A stretch of DNA of 57,280 nt from Legionellales bacterium. GTDB taxonomy: Bacteria; Pseudomonadota; Gammaproteobacteria; JAGOUN01. The position numbers were made by a program, and so were the translations under genes. Shown here one piece after another: positions 26,552 to 35,327 of the stretch; position 1 is the stretch's first letter; every line of letters starts with the position of its first letter. Where the stretch lies: assembly GCA_027486005.1 (NCBI GenBank), contig JAIXPZ010000002.1, positions 1 through 57,280 of the forward strand, given 5' to 3'. The notes beneath the pieces are model-generated. The model did not search any database. It was not told where the DNA came from and saw nothing but the letters and a program-made list of their open reading frames with translations.

Positions 26552-27922
26552 TTAACTATCGATAGTTCGCAAAACTTTCAGGAAAAACTTCTGCTCCTTT
26601 CTAGAAGTCAGACTAGTATTGTGCCACAAAATAGTAAACATGCCGCCATATTTTTTCACAGAATCATTTAGTTTTTTTACCATCAACACGGCATTCAAAT
26701 AGGTTAGATTCATATTTATCTTCGCAAGAAGCGATCCTTCCATAACAATTAAAGGTTGCTGCTTAATAGCAAGAGCTTCTTTTTTTGAAAAACTCCACAT
26801 TTTAAATTCGCTTGCGGTACCGTACCTGAATCCACACTGATCAGCATATCCACCCGTACTATCAACTTTATATTGAGCAGCGTCAAGATAATCCGCGGTC
26901 AACTCAGGGTCCCATCGAAGGTAATGTTGCCGATTATATACTAACTCATTTTTAGAAACCTCTGCAAGCACAGAACCAAGAAGCTGTTGTTCACGAAAAA
27001 TTTGTTTTTTATTATTGTAGGAATTATAACTCCCATGAGTGCCAATAGCATGACCATGACTCAAAATTTCAAGTATTAGATTTTTCACTCTTTGGTTATC
27101 AATTTTATAATCACCATCAATTTTACATGTATACTCTGGAATAAAATAAAAAATTGCCTTTTTATTAAAACTACTGCAAACCGTAAAATACCATCTAAAT
27201 GTATTATTCGGATCAAAATTGTATATCTTAAAATTTACAAAAATAAGGTTTAAAAATCTTTTTAAACACAACAAAGCATCTGTCCTTTTGAAAATATCAG
27301 CAGCCAACGCACGAATAAAGCTTTTAGGGCTTTTTATGGATTCATCAAACGGATGGTCAACATCACAGCTTATTTTAAGATCATAATTTAATTTTTTTCT
27401 TTCTTTTTCATACCCAAGAGAAAGTAACATACTCCACATCATTTCAACATATTCATTGACAACTGGTCTACGTAAAAAATCTTTTTTATAAGCAAGCGAC
27501 TCTATACCAGAAAATCTGTCGTGCTTATCTCGAACCTTATTAACACTCTCTTCCCATCGGCTTAGCATAAAAAACGACGAAGCAAAGATATCAATACCAC
27601 AAATTATCGAGTTTTCATGAACAATAAGCTCTTCATCGCCATAAATAACCGGTATATCTTGCTCTTTTATAAACTGATTACTCACCAATTTTATGCCATC
27701 AGGTATATTTTTTTTCTCCAAATATGTAGTTCCGATAAATTTTTCAAAAAATCTATCTCGAATAATCAGTTTTTTATCATCAAACTTTACAACATAATCA
27801 CAGAAATCAAGATCCTTACAAAAATAAATTTCATAAGATACTCCCAGAAACTCATTAAAAATAGTATCTATAATATATTCTTTTTCTGCCTTGAAGTGTT
27901 TCGAAGTATAGATTTTTAGCAT
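26552..27922 (-). CDS. Polysaccharide-deacetylase-like protein (DUF7033 plus NodB-like domain)
   Basis: A 456-aa protein with an N-terminal region of the kind found before NodB domains in O-antigen clusters (about residues 1-190). The deacetylase-like core follows, with metal-site candidates in SCDVDHPFDE near 205 and HGHAIGTHGSYN near 290, then RQHYLRWDP and ending ILWHNTSL. It may remove N-acetyl groups from the repeat unit or act on a lipid-linked precursor. It is soluble with no signal peptide, so it probably acts on the cytosolic side. It lies 1 bp downstream of the acyltransferase gene. Confidence 0.72.
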   Translation of the reverse strand: MLKIYTSKHFKAEKEYIIDTIFNEFLGVSYEIYFCKDLDFCDYVVKFDDKKLIIRDRFFEKFIGTTYLEKKNIPDGIKLVSNQFIKEQDIPVIYGDEELIVHENSIICGIDIFASSFFMLSRWEESVNKVRDKHDRFSGIESLAYKKDFLRRPVVNEYVEMMWSMLLSLGYEKERKKLNYDLKISCDVDHPFDESIKSPKSFIRALAADIFKRTDALLCLKRFLNLIFVNFKIYNFDPNNTFRWYFTVCSSFNKKAIFYFIPEYTCKIDGDYKIDNQRVKNLILEILSHGHAIGTHGSYNSYNNKKQIFREQQLLGSVLAEVSKNELVYNRQHYLRWDPELTADYLDAAQYKVDSTGGYADQCGFRYGTASEFKMWSFSKKEALAIKQQPLIVMEGSLLAKINMNLTYLNAVLMVKKLNDSVKKYGGMFTILWHNTSLTSRKEQKFFLKVLRTIDS

Positions 27923-27923
27923 T

Positions 27924-28415
27924 TCATTCTCTATATTTTATTACTTTTGCTGGATTACCAACAACAATAGCGTATTCTGGCACATCTTTAGTGACAACAG
28001 CCCCCGCACCAACAATAGCCCCTGTGCCAATGCTAACCCCTTTTAATATTGTCACGTTTGCCGCAATCCATACGTCACTACCAATATAAATTGGCTTTTT
28101 TTTATGTGGCTGAAGCTTAATGATCTCAGCTTTACTTATACCATGATCTCTTCCCCATATAACTGTTTTAGGGCCAATCAAAACATTGTCACCTATATAA
28201 ATTTCCCCAAGCAAATGACATGCAGCATTCATGTAAAAATTTGATCCAATCGAAATAACTGGATCACCTGAAATTCTACAGTACGGCTCAACGGTTGCTG
28301 TACCTTGAAAAGTGGTATTACTAAAAACACTATTATTATAAATAACAACGCCACGCTTTCTTAGCGCATACTTTTTTAAGTATAAGACTACTTGGTTTTT
28401 AAAGCTTTTAGGCAT
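27924..28415 (-). CDS. Hexapeptide-repeat (LbH) acyltransferase
   Basis: A 163-aa left-handed beta-helix protein of the maltose/galactoside O-acetyltransferase class. Hexapeptide repeats begin near residue 45 ([22 protein letters not shown]), with VIWGRDHGI carrying the catalytic His, then [19 protein letters not shown] and [10 protein letters not shown] at the end. It probably O- or N-acylates a sugar or amino acid of the glycan. It overlaps the preceding ATP-grasp gene by 28 bp and is followed 1 bp later by the deacetylase-like gene. Confidence 0.85.
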   Translation of the reverse strand: MPKSFKNQVVLYLKKYALRKRGVVIYNNSVFSNTTFQGTATVEPYCRISGDPVISIGSNFYMNAACHLLGEIYIGDNVLIGPKTVIWGRDHGISKAEIIKLQPHKKKPIYIGSDVWIAANVTILKGVSIGTGAIVGAGAVVTKDVPEYAIVVGNPAKVIKYRE

Positions 28416-29569
28416 CTCCCCCCCAATGATATAATTAAAAAATATATAGAATACAGAAAGGGTTTAATATCGCCAGGGCAATAAACAGCAAACTCTCTCA
28501 CCTTTGATGAAAACAAATTATGTTTAAAAAACTTCCAATAACCCCTCCGGAAGATCAAATTCAAAATCTCATGCGTCATAAAAATAAAATGTCTCTTTTT
28601 GTCTAAAATTTGTAGTTGATTTTCAGCGTGACGCCCTATAGCATCTTGGTACTGTGTATACTGTATGTTTACACCGCATAGATTGCCCAATCGATGCCAC
28701 ATCATAGATCGTAAATTTATCTCCATTAATTTATATTTTTTATCTCTTGGATCATAACGAAACTCTGGCTCACATATCCCCATTAAATTCATGTGATTAA
28801 CTAACTTTCTGCCTTGTTCAGCGACTATCTCTGGCGCGTCATTGCAGGCGCTAGAGAATACGCCAAAGTTGCCAGGATACTGGTTTAATTTCTTTCCGAT
28901 CCATTCGTTAAGAATTTCGCCTTTTTTGCTGCGATATGCAACGTAGGCATAGATATTTGTATCATCACCAGGGATAACTTCTGAAATCATGAGTTTTACA
29001 CCTTGACTAATTGCATTAGCCAAGCTTTCGTATTTTTTATTAAAACCTTCAATGTCTTTTATGTACATATTGCGAAATATGTTAATTTTCAAATCATCTC
29101 GCTTCACGGGCTTAACTAAAACAGGAAAGTCCATTGTGCTTATTTTTCTTAAATCATCATGGCTGACAGCAATGATAGTCTGGGGAAATGGAACTCCTAT
29201 CTCCGCACAGCATTGGTACTGATAAGTCTTATCCAAACTCTTCATCACTGTTTTATGATTAAATGGGATGTAACAAAAATTTGAAATATCAAAGTAAATT
29301 TCATTTAGCTGCTCTATTTGTAAATCATTTGTTGGAAAAATAACAATTTTTTCACAGCTATTTTTAAGAAATAAAATTTCATTTTTTAAGGTATCTATAC
29401 TGTTATCGATCTTTCTATAATATGTTACTTTGTTACTTTTGCTTGCTATTGATTTTCCCTGATCGAATAATGCAATATCGCGAAGACCGCATTCAAATAG
29501 CTCACGAATGATTGAATATCCATTTACATGGCCGCCTAAAACCAAAGCACAATGCTTAACTTTACTCAC
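28388..29569 (-). CDS. ATP-grasp carboxylate-amine/thiol ligase-like protein
   Basis: A 393-aa ATP-grasp enzyme: N-terminal pre-grasp domain ([18 protein letters not shown]), ATP-binding motifs [14 protein letters not shown] near 145 and [16 protein letters not shown] near 195, then the metal-binding [21 protein letters not shown] near 270. Relatives in O-antigen clusters ligate an amine to a carboxylate, for example an amino acid to a uronic acid or the reverse. With wbpA making uronates in the same operon, amidation or amino-acid decoration is a reasonable inference. The specific reaction is unknown. Confidence 0.8.
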   Translation of the reverse strand: MSKVKHCALVLGGHVNGYSIIRELFECGLRDIALFDQGKSIASKSNKVTYYRKIDNSIDTLKNEILFLKNSCEKIVIFPTNDLQIEQLNEIYFDISNFCYIPFNHKTVMKSLDKTYQYQCCAEIGVPFPQTIIAVSHDDLRKISTMDFPVLVKPVKRDDLKINIFRNMYIKDIEGFNKKYESLANAISQGVKLMISEVIPGDDTNIYAYVAYRSKKGEILNEWIGKKLNQYPGNFGVFSSACNDAPEIVAEQGRKLVNHMNLMGICEPEFRYDPRDKKYKLMEINLRSMMWHRLGNLCGVNIQYTQYQDAIGRHAENQLQILDKKRHFIFMTHEILNLIFRRGYWKFFKHNLFSSKVREFAVYCPGDIKPFLYSIYFLIISLGGRCLKALKTK

Positions 29570-29676
29570 ACTTTCCCCTCGCTATCTATTTCACTTTATA
29601 TTTCAAAATGCCAAAAGTAAACTGATTTAATTTAATAAGTGTATTTATTAAAAATAATAATATAGTATTCAAAAAT

Positions 29677-30999
29677 TCAAATCCAATTTTTTGCATTTTT
29701 TGCAGCGTAAAATATAATAATTAGATACAACAAATACATCAAAACATCATTCATAACATATAAAAAAAGAAAAGAATATATGCTGAATTTCATTTTTTTC
29801 GCTGCAAGAAAAACAAAAACAGTTGAGGGAAAACGAATTAATCTCCAAAAGAAACTGAGTATGAGCTGATTAGTAACACTAAAAATACAGCTAAGAGGAG
29901 AAACAATAAAACGAGCAAGGAATGCAATACTTAGAATTCTCGCATATTCTCCAGAATCGTGCCAATCTTTTCCAAAAAATGTGTCAAATAAAAAGGGGGC
30001 CAGTAAAATAATTGGCAAAAACATTACACACCCAAGTACAGAGAGCTTAGCTAACGCATTTAGCAAATGACCTGTTACACTGGTCTTCTCATGGGCTATA
30101 TTTTCATCGCTTGTCTTCGTCTCAAAACCCTGGTCTTTCGCATCACAATTTTTTTTTAATCGAAAAATTTCTGCTATTTTTTGAAAAAAAACCGAGCCTA
30201 TTGAGTTTCCTATCAATGCCGAAGGCGCTCCTAAAAGGCGATAACAGAAGGCAAAATATCCAAGAACAACTGGACCATATAATCCACCTAACCATATTAA
30301 TGGCAACGATAATGTTAATGAATCAATAATAGGAAAAAGCGAATATATTGGAAGCTTTTTATATTTCACGGCTTGCTTTTTCATACTAAGAAGGCAGAGT
30401 GATCGATGAGCCTTTGTTTTCAGTAAATTTCTTAATAGCTTTCCATTGGCGAAAAGTTGAGCGATAATCGAGCCAAAAATTAATCCAATTGCTCCGGATT
30501 TTAAACAACCAACAATTAATTGAGCGCATGCCAAACCAAATGATTTATATACAGAAGCTTTTGCAATATCTTTAAATAGTTTCATTCGTAAATTTGAGTA
30601 ATTTAACAAATTAAATACCCCTGAAAGAAAAATTGATAAAGGAATAAAATATATAAAAATACCTAAATTGTTATGATAAAAATGGCCAATAGTTTTGGTA
30701 TTTAACAACATTACTAAAAATAAACATATTATGCTTATTGTTGTTGATATGATTAATCCAACTCCAGCAACATTGATTGCATCATCATCACTATCTGCCA
30801 ACAAAATTGCGGAGTCATATCGGCCATTAATAGATACTGCTAAAATACTAGTAATTGCCATGAAAACTCCGAATACTCCGAAGTCTTCTGGGGTGTAAAT
30901 GCGGGTTAATAATGGGCTAATAGCAAAAGGGATTGCCTGAGCTATCATTGATCCTGTGATTAACGGTAATGCATTCCAAATAAAACTTTTTGACACCAA
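29677..30999 (-). CDS. wzx: Polysaccharide flippase (Wzx)
   Basis: A 440-aa MATE/PST-superfamily membrane protein with about 12 transmembrane segments. It begins SFIWNALPLITGSMIAQAIPF and RIYTPEDFGVFGVF, the usual start of Wzx flippases. It would move the undecaprenyl-linked repeat unit across the inner membrane. The middle loop (about residues 285-310) is unusually polar. The start is TTG at 30999 or GTG at 30996, with a poor ribosome site and only 8 bp after the wbpE stop, so translation may depend on coupling. Confidence 0.9.
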   Translation of the reverse strand: MVSKSFIWNALPLITGSMIAQAIPFAISPLLTRIYTPEDFGVFGVFMAITSILAVSINGRYDSAILLADSDDDAINVAGVGLIISTTISIICLFLVMLLNTKTIGHFYHNNLGIFIYFIPLSIFLSGVFNLLNYSNLRMKLFKDIAKASVYKSFGLACAQLIVGCLKSGAIGLIFGSIIAQLFANGKLLRNLLKTKAHRSLCLLSMKKQAVKYKKLPIYSLFPIIDSLTLSLPLIWLGGLYGPVVLGYFAFCYRLLGAPSALIGNSIGSVFFQKIAEIFRLKKNCDAKDQGFETKTSDENIAHEKTSVTGHLLNALAKLSVLGCVMFLPIILLAPFLFDTFFGKDWHDSGEYARILSIAFLARFIVSPLSCIFSVTNQLILSFFWRLIRFPSTVFVFLAAKKMKFSIYSFLFLYVMNDVLMYLLYLIIIFYAAKNAKNWI

Positions 31000-31007
31000 A
31001 CACCACT

Positions 31008-32063
31008 CTAAAAATCAAGAACCATGGGTAGACTCACCACTTCATCTGACAGTCTGTCAGACACCGGACAGCCTGCATTTTTATCTAAAAAAGCAGGCTG
31101 TTTATTCAGCGGGATAGGATAATGTATCGTTGTCGGTATTCCTTGCTGCTTTAGATCTTCCACAAACTGATCGCGATTTTTAACTCTAACTGTATACTGG
31201 CCGTACACATGCGTTCTTTCAGGCATGACTTTTGGCGTAATAATATCCGAACCTGCATATTGAATATTATATTTTTCAGCTTCTTTTTTTCGTAAAATTA
31301 ATTCGTTATCAAAGTGCTTAAGCTTCACCCTTAAAATAGCAGCTTGAAGCGTATCAAGACGAGAATTAACGCCAATCCTGATATGGTGATAGCGCTTTTC
31401 TTGCCCATGAACACGAATCTGTCGCATGATAGTGGCTAAGTTATCGTCTGAAGTAAAAATAACTCCACCATCACCATAACAACCTAACGGTTTTGTAGGG
31501 AAGAAACTTGAGCAGGCGATATCTGAGACATTGCCTGACTTTTTCCCTTTATATTCGGCACCGAAGCTTTGCGCAGCATCTTCAATCACATGAATTTTAT
31601 GGCCAATTTTTTGCGAGTGTTTTTGAGCTATCTCATTAATTGCATCCATATCTGGTATTTGCCCATAAAGTGACACAGGGATAATCGCTTTAGTCTTAGA
31701 CGTTATTTTTTCTTCAATTAATCGATGATCAATTAAGTAACTGTCTTCTTCAATGTCGACAAAAACGGGTTTTGCCCCGAGAAGTGCTATCGTTTCCGCA
31801 GTGGCAACAAAAGTAAATGGTGTGGTAATGACTTCATCCCCTGGGCCAACGCCAATCGCCATCAGCGCAATTTGCAAGGCATCTGTTCCATTCGCACAAC
31901 TCACGGCATATTTAGCACCACAGTACTGCTCAAGCTCTGTTTCAAATAGTTTTACAGGCTCGCCCATAATAAAATTTCCACTCTCTAGCACAGATTGGAT
32001 GGCTTGATCTATTTCATCTTTATAAGCATGATATTGGCCAACTAAATCAAAAAACGGTTTCAT
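31008..32063 (-). CDS. wbpE: UDP-3-keto-GlcNAcA aminotransferase (WbpE-like), C-terminus shortened
   Basis: A 351-aa DegT-type PLP aminotransferase very close in pattern to Pseudomonas WbpE: CANGTDALQIALMAIGVGPGDEV, TPFTFVATAETIALLGAKP, VIEDAAQSFGA, the Schiff-base Lys in SSFFPTKPLGCYGDGG and RYHHIRIGVNSRLDTLQAAI. It would aminate C3 in the pathway to UDP-2,3-diacetamido-glucuronate. It overlaps the wbpB-wbpD fusion by 17 bp. The protein stops at SLPMVLDF, whereas WbpE continues about 18 residues past SLPM (HPYL...). The last helix therefore seems lost; activity is uncertain but the core is intact. Confidence 0.88.
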   Translation of the reverse strand: MKPFFDLVGQYHAYKDEIDQAIQSVLESGNFIMGEPVKLFETELEQYCGAKYAVSCANGTDALQIALMAIGVGPGDEVITTPFTFVATAETIALLGAKPVFVDIEEDSYLIDHRLIEEKITSKTKAIIPVSLYGQIPDMDAINEIAQKHSQKIGHKIHVIEDAAQSFGAEYKGKKSGNVSDIACSSFFPTKPLGCYGDGGVIFTSDDNLATIMRQIRVHGQEKRYHHIRIGVNSRLDTLQAAILRVKLKHFDNELILRKKEAEKYNIQYAGSDIITPKVMPERTHVYGQYTVRVKNRDQFVEDLKQQGIPTTIHYPIPLNKQPAFLDKNAGCPVSDRLSDEVVSLPMVLDF

Positions 32064-33639
32064 TTTCTTCCTCCATTGCTACAACTAATCCATTCTCTAA
32101 TTGATAATCAGAATTATCTTCTGCATCAATCGCATACCCATTTTCATCAAACTCGAGCTTATTTCCTCGTTGACTAACCCAACCACGATGCTTTGCTGGT
32201 GAACCGTATACTAATGAATAAGGCGCGACATCCCTGGTCACGACTGAGCCTGCGCCAACGAATGCATATTCACCAATGGTGATACCACAAACAATAGTCG
32301 CGTTTGCCCCTATGGAGCAGCCTTTTTTAAGTACAGTTTTTTTAAACTCCTCTTTTCTTACAACAAAGCTTCTAGGGTTAATCACATTGGTGAATACCAT
32401 TGATGGCCCGAGAAAGACATCATCTTCAATTTCAACACCATCATAAATGGAAATATTATTCTGAACCTTCACCCTATCTCCTACCGTAACGTTTGGACCT
32501 ACAACACAGTTTTGACCGAAAGAGCAGGAATGACCAATCGTGGTATTTGGCATAACATGCGTAAAATGCCAAATTTTTGTTTTACTACCAACGACTGAAC
32601 TAGGATGCACACAGGCAGTTGAGTGGATATTGCTATTTGTTGCTTTTTTATTCATATCTACTTTCAGGCCAGCATTATCTAACGATTCCTGGAAAGCATT
32701 CAAAACTTTCAGCACTCTAGCCCCTTCTTTTGCATCCGTGATGGGCGTCTTTTTATGTTTTACACAATCAATAAAATGCCTACACTCTTCTTGCAAAGGC
32801 TCAACTTGTTCTAAGGTAACAAACTCACACTCTGCTTTTTCAGCTTGTGGCGCTTGATTAATCCAGACCACTTTATGTGGATATAGCACTAATTTTTTAT
32901 CCCACGGCAAGGTATCATCAAATACAGCCATTTGTTTATCACCAATCACCACGAGCTTTTGCTCTTTAAAGGGATGTAACCACGAAACAAAAATATGCGC
33001 ACGAACACCATTATTAAAATAAAGGTTCGACATCGTCGTATCATCGATCTGAGGGCTTAAATAATTAGCGCCAGTACAACTCGCACTCACTGGCATTTCA
33101 TTGATAAGCGATAAAATAACCGAAATATCATGTGGCGCAAAACTCCATAAAATATTTTCTTCTTTTCTAATTTTTCCAAAATTCAATCTATTGGAATAAA
33201 TATACTGAATTTTTCCTAAACTTCCTTCATTGATCAGTTTCTTTAACCTATGAATGGCGGGGTGATACTGCAATAAATGCCCAACCATCAGCACTCTTTT
33301 ATGCTCTTCGGCTAATTTAACAAGCTCATCTCCTTCGTCTGAATTTAAGGCTAATGGCTTTTCAACAAAAACATCTTTTCCAGCAAGAATTGCTTGCTTT
33401 GTTAAGCTATAATGCAGCACTGCAGGCGAAGAAATCACAACTGCGTGAACCTCTCTATCCAATAAAACATCTTGAAAATCCTCAGTTAATTTTACCCCTG
33501 GATAAGCAACTGACATTTTTTCCAAAACAGCGGAACAAGGATCACAAATAGTATGCAAAGATTGTAACTCATTAAAGTTTCGAATTAAATTTTTACCCCA
33601 GTAACCACCACCAATCACTGCTATGTTTATGTTGCTCAT
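32047..33639 (-). CDS. Fused UDP-GlcNAcA 3-dehydrogenase and 3-N-acetyltransferase (WbpB-WbpD)
   Basis: A 530-aa fusion. Residues 1-315 are a Gfo/Idh/MocA oxidoreductase (VIGGGYWGKNLIRNFNEL, VFVEKPLAL near 95, MVGHLLQYHPA, FAPHDISVILSL). After a short linker (MNKKATNSNIHST), residues 330-510 form a left-handed beta-helix acetyltransferase (TKIWHFTHVMPNTTIG, VVGPNVTVGDRVKVQNNISIYDGV, VYGSPAKHRGWVS). These correspond to WbpB and WbpD, two steps flanking WbpE. Fusion of the two is known in other lineages. The order wbpA, wbpB/D, wbpE follows the pathway. Confidence 0.9.
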   Translation of the reverse strand: MSNINIAVIGGGYWGKNLIRNFNELQSLHTICDPCSAVLEKMSVAYPGVKLTEDFQDVLLDREVHAVVISSPAVLHYSLTKQAILAGKDVFVEKPLALNSDEGDELVKLAEEHKRVLMVGHLLQYHPAIHRLKKLINEGSLGKIQYIYSNRLNFGKIRKEENILWSFAPHDISVILSLINEMPVSASCTGANYLSPQIDDTTMSNLYFNNGVRAHIFVSWLHPFKEQKLVVIGDKQMAVFDDTLPWDKKLVLYPHKVVWINQAPQAEKAECEFVTLEQVEPLQEECRHFIDCVKHKKTPITDAKEGARVLKVLNAFQESLDNAGLKVDMNKKATNSNIHSTACVHPSSVVGSKTKIWHFTHVMPNTTIGHSCSFGQNCVVGPNVTVGDRVKVQNNISIYDGVEIEDDVFLGPSMVFTNVINPRSFVVRKEEFKKTVLKKGCSIGANATIVCGITIGEYAFVGAGSVVTRDVAPYSLVYGSPAKHRGWVSQRGNKLEFDENGYAIDAEDNSDYQLENGLVVAMEEENETVF

Positions 33640-33654
33640 AGTTATTCCTCCTTA

Positions 33655-34935
33655 TTATAATTTAATGACTGTAACGCCACATTTTTCGGCCTCACCTTCA
33701 TCGAGCATACCCTTAACATCCACCAACAATTTAATGCCATTAAGAATAGATTTATACTTTTCTATTGAAAATAGTTTAAACTCTTCATGTGCTACGGCCA
33801 CAATGACAGCCGTCAAATTACTCAGGCTATCAAATTCAACAAGATCAATACCATACTCATGCTTAGTGTCTTCTTTATTCGCATACGGATCATGCACATA
33901 AATATTTGGCGTGTATTCCTCAAGCTCTCTGATAATATCAACAACCTTTGTATTTCGTATATCAGGACAATTCTCTTTGAATGTTAAACCTAAAATACCA
34001 ATTTTTGCATTTGATACACTTGCCCCGAGCTTAATGATATTCTTAATCGTTTGCTCAGCAATGAATTTACCCATGCTGTCATTCGTTCTCCTGCCAGCCA
34101 AAATAACCTCTGGGTGATATCCTGCTTTGACTGCGCGATAAGTAAGATAATAAGGATCAACGCCGATACAATGCCCACCGACAAGACCTGGTCTAAAGGG
34201 TAGAAAATTCCACTTTGTTCCAGCGGCTTCAAGAACACTCGCTGTGTCAATATTTAATTTACTAAAAATTTTTGCAAGCTCATTTACCAGCGCAATATTT
34301 AAATCACGCTGTGTGTTTTCAATCACTTTTGCCGCTTCTGCGACTTTAATACTAGCCGCTTTATACACCCCAGCAGTCACAACACTACTATAAACTTCTG
34401 CAACAATATCTAATATTTCTGGCGTTTGTCCAGAAACAATTTTTCTAATTTTTGTAAATGTATGTTCTTTATCACCAGGATTAATTCTCTCCGGTGAATA
34501 GCCGACAAAAAAATCCTTGCCACATTTTAACCCAGAATATTTTTCCAACACAGGAACACAATCTTCCTCGGTAGCGCCTGGATAAACGGTAGATTCATAA
34601 ACAACAATATCGCCTTTTTTTAACTGTTCACCCACTGTTTTTGAAGCAGATAAAATAGGGCGAAGATCAGGTTGGTTTGCCACATCAATCGGGGTAGGTA
34701 CCGCAACAATATGAAAGTCAGCTTTTTTAATATCTGCAGAATGATAAGTGAACAACAAATTTGACGATTTTAAATCTTTTTTGAAGACTTCTCGCGTAAT
34801 GTCATTTCCTTGAAGGAGCTCAGCAATGCGCTTTTGGTTGATATCAAAAGCAACGACTTGATTTTGCTTACCAAAAGCAACTGCAACAGGTAAACCAACA
34901 TATCCCAACCCAATAACTGATATTTTTCTATTCAT
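33655..34935 (-). CDS. wbpA: UDP-N-acetylglucosamine 6-dehydrogenase
   Basis: A 426-aa nucleotide-sugar dehydrogenase oxidising UDP-GlcNAc (or UDP-GalNAc) to the uronic acid. Features are the NAD-binding GLGYVGLPVAVAFGK, VPTPIDVANQPDL near 83, VVYESTVYPGATEEDCVPVL near 112, GYSPERINPGD near 150, VIENTQRDLNIALVNELA, the catalytic Cys in GGHCIGVDPYYLTY near 262 and FKENCPDIRNTKVVD. The pattern fits WbpA better than UDP-glucose dehydrogenases; TviB/WbpO-type GalNAc specificity cannot be excluded. It is first gene of the 17-kb minus-strand locus and diverges from wza. Confidence 0.92.
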   Translation of the reverse strand: MNRKISVIGLGYVGLPVAVAFGKQNQVVAFDINQKRIAELLQGNDITREVFKKDLKSSNLLFTYHSADIKKADFHIVAVPTPIDVANQPDLRPILSASKTVGEQLKKGDIVVYESTVYPGATEEDCVPVLEKYSGLKCGKDFFVGYSPERINPGDKEHTFTKIRKIVSGQTPEILDIVAEVYSSVVTAGVYKAASIKVAEAAKVIENTQRDLNIALVNELAKIFSKLNIDTASVLEAAGTKWNFLPFRPGLVGGHCIGVDPYYLTYRAVKAGYHPEVILAGRRTNDSMGKFIAEQTIKNIIKLGASVSNAKIGILGLTFKENCPDIRNTKVVDIIRELEEYTPNIYVHDPYANKEDTKHEYGIDLVEFDSLSNLTAVIVAVAHEEFKLFSIEKYKSILNGIKLLVDVKGMLDEGEAEKCGVTVIKL

Positions 34936-35079
34936 TTTTTTTCAACATCCTTGTTGTATATACGCTTATTTCAAAAGATTACACAGAATACTTAACGAAG
35001 TAAAGAACTCTAGAGATTCTTTAACAAATTTAATATTTAATTTATGCCTGAAATTTTTTTTCTTGTTCATGATTACTAT

Positions 35080-35108
35080 TTGACAGAATAATTGTTTGCA
35101 TTTAAAAC
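35080..35108 (+). promoter_or_regulatory. Candidate promoter for wza-wzc
   Basis: A perfect TTGACA at 35080-35085 is followed after 17 bp by TAAAAC (35103-35108, 4 of 6 matches). Transcription would begin near 35115 and leave an unusually long leader of about 215 nt before the wza ATG. Confidence 0.4.
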
Positions 35109-35112
35109 ATCT

Positions 35113-35144
35113 ACTGGTCACATGCTGGCTCACAAGAGACCAGT
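35113..35144 (+). promoter_or_regulatory. Leader inverted repeat upstream of wza
   Basis: A perfect 7-bp inverted repeat (ACTGGTC at 35113-35119 and GACCAGT at 35138-35144) with an 18-nt loop sits at the predicted transcription start. It could be an operator or an RNA hairpin. No T-run follows, so it is not a simple terminator. Confidence 0.35.
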
Positions 35145-35327
35145 TCATGCTTAGTTTTTACCCTGCCCAAGGCTTTGGATATTTAAAAGCAAGTTTTACA
35201 ATTTAAATTACGAGAAAAAAAACAGTTTTTTAAGATAATCCTTTCATTTTAAAAAACTATGCGATACGCTCATTTTAATAATTATTTTTTTTATTTTTCT
35301 CAATTTGGTTAAAAGGGATTAGTTATC

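Larger units (their letters stand above)
34936..35327. other. Divergent regulatory region between wbpA and wza
   Basis: This 392-bp AT-rich spacer separates the two arms of the polysaccharide locus. It contains the candidate wza promoter and leader hairpin listed separately. I looked for JUMPstart/ops (GGCGGTAG) and found none. A 60-codon minus-strand frame (34966-35148) has no good ribosome site and no recognisable content, so it is not called. Confidence 0.5.

Noticed and set aside
30111-30329. Plus-strand frame inside wzx
   Set aside because: Shadow of the flippase gene; low-complexity residues only.
34966-35148. 60-codon minus-strand frame in the wbpA-wza spacer
   Set aside because: No ribosome site, no similarity, and it overlaps the candidate wza promoter and hairpin.
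34936-35327. JUMPstart/ops antitermination element before wza
   Set aside because: No GGCGGTAG or related core was found on either strand.
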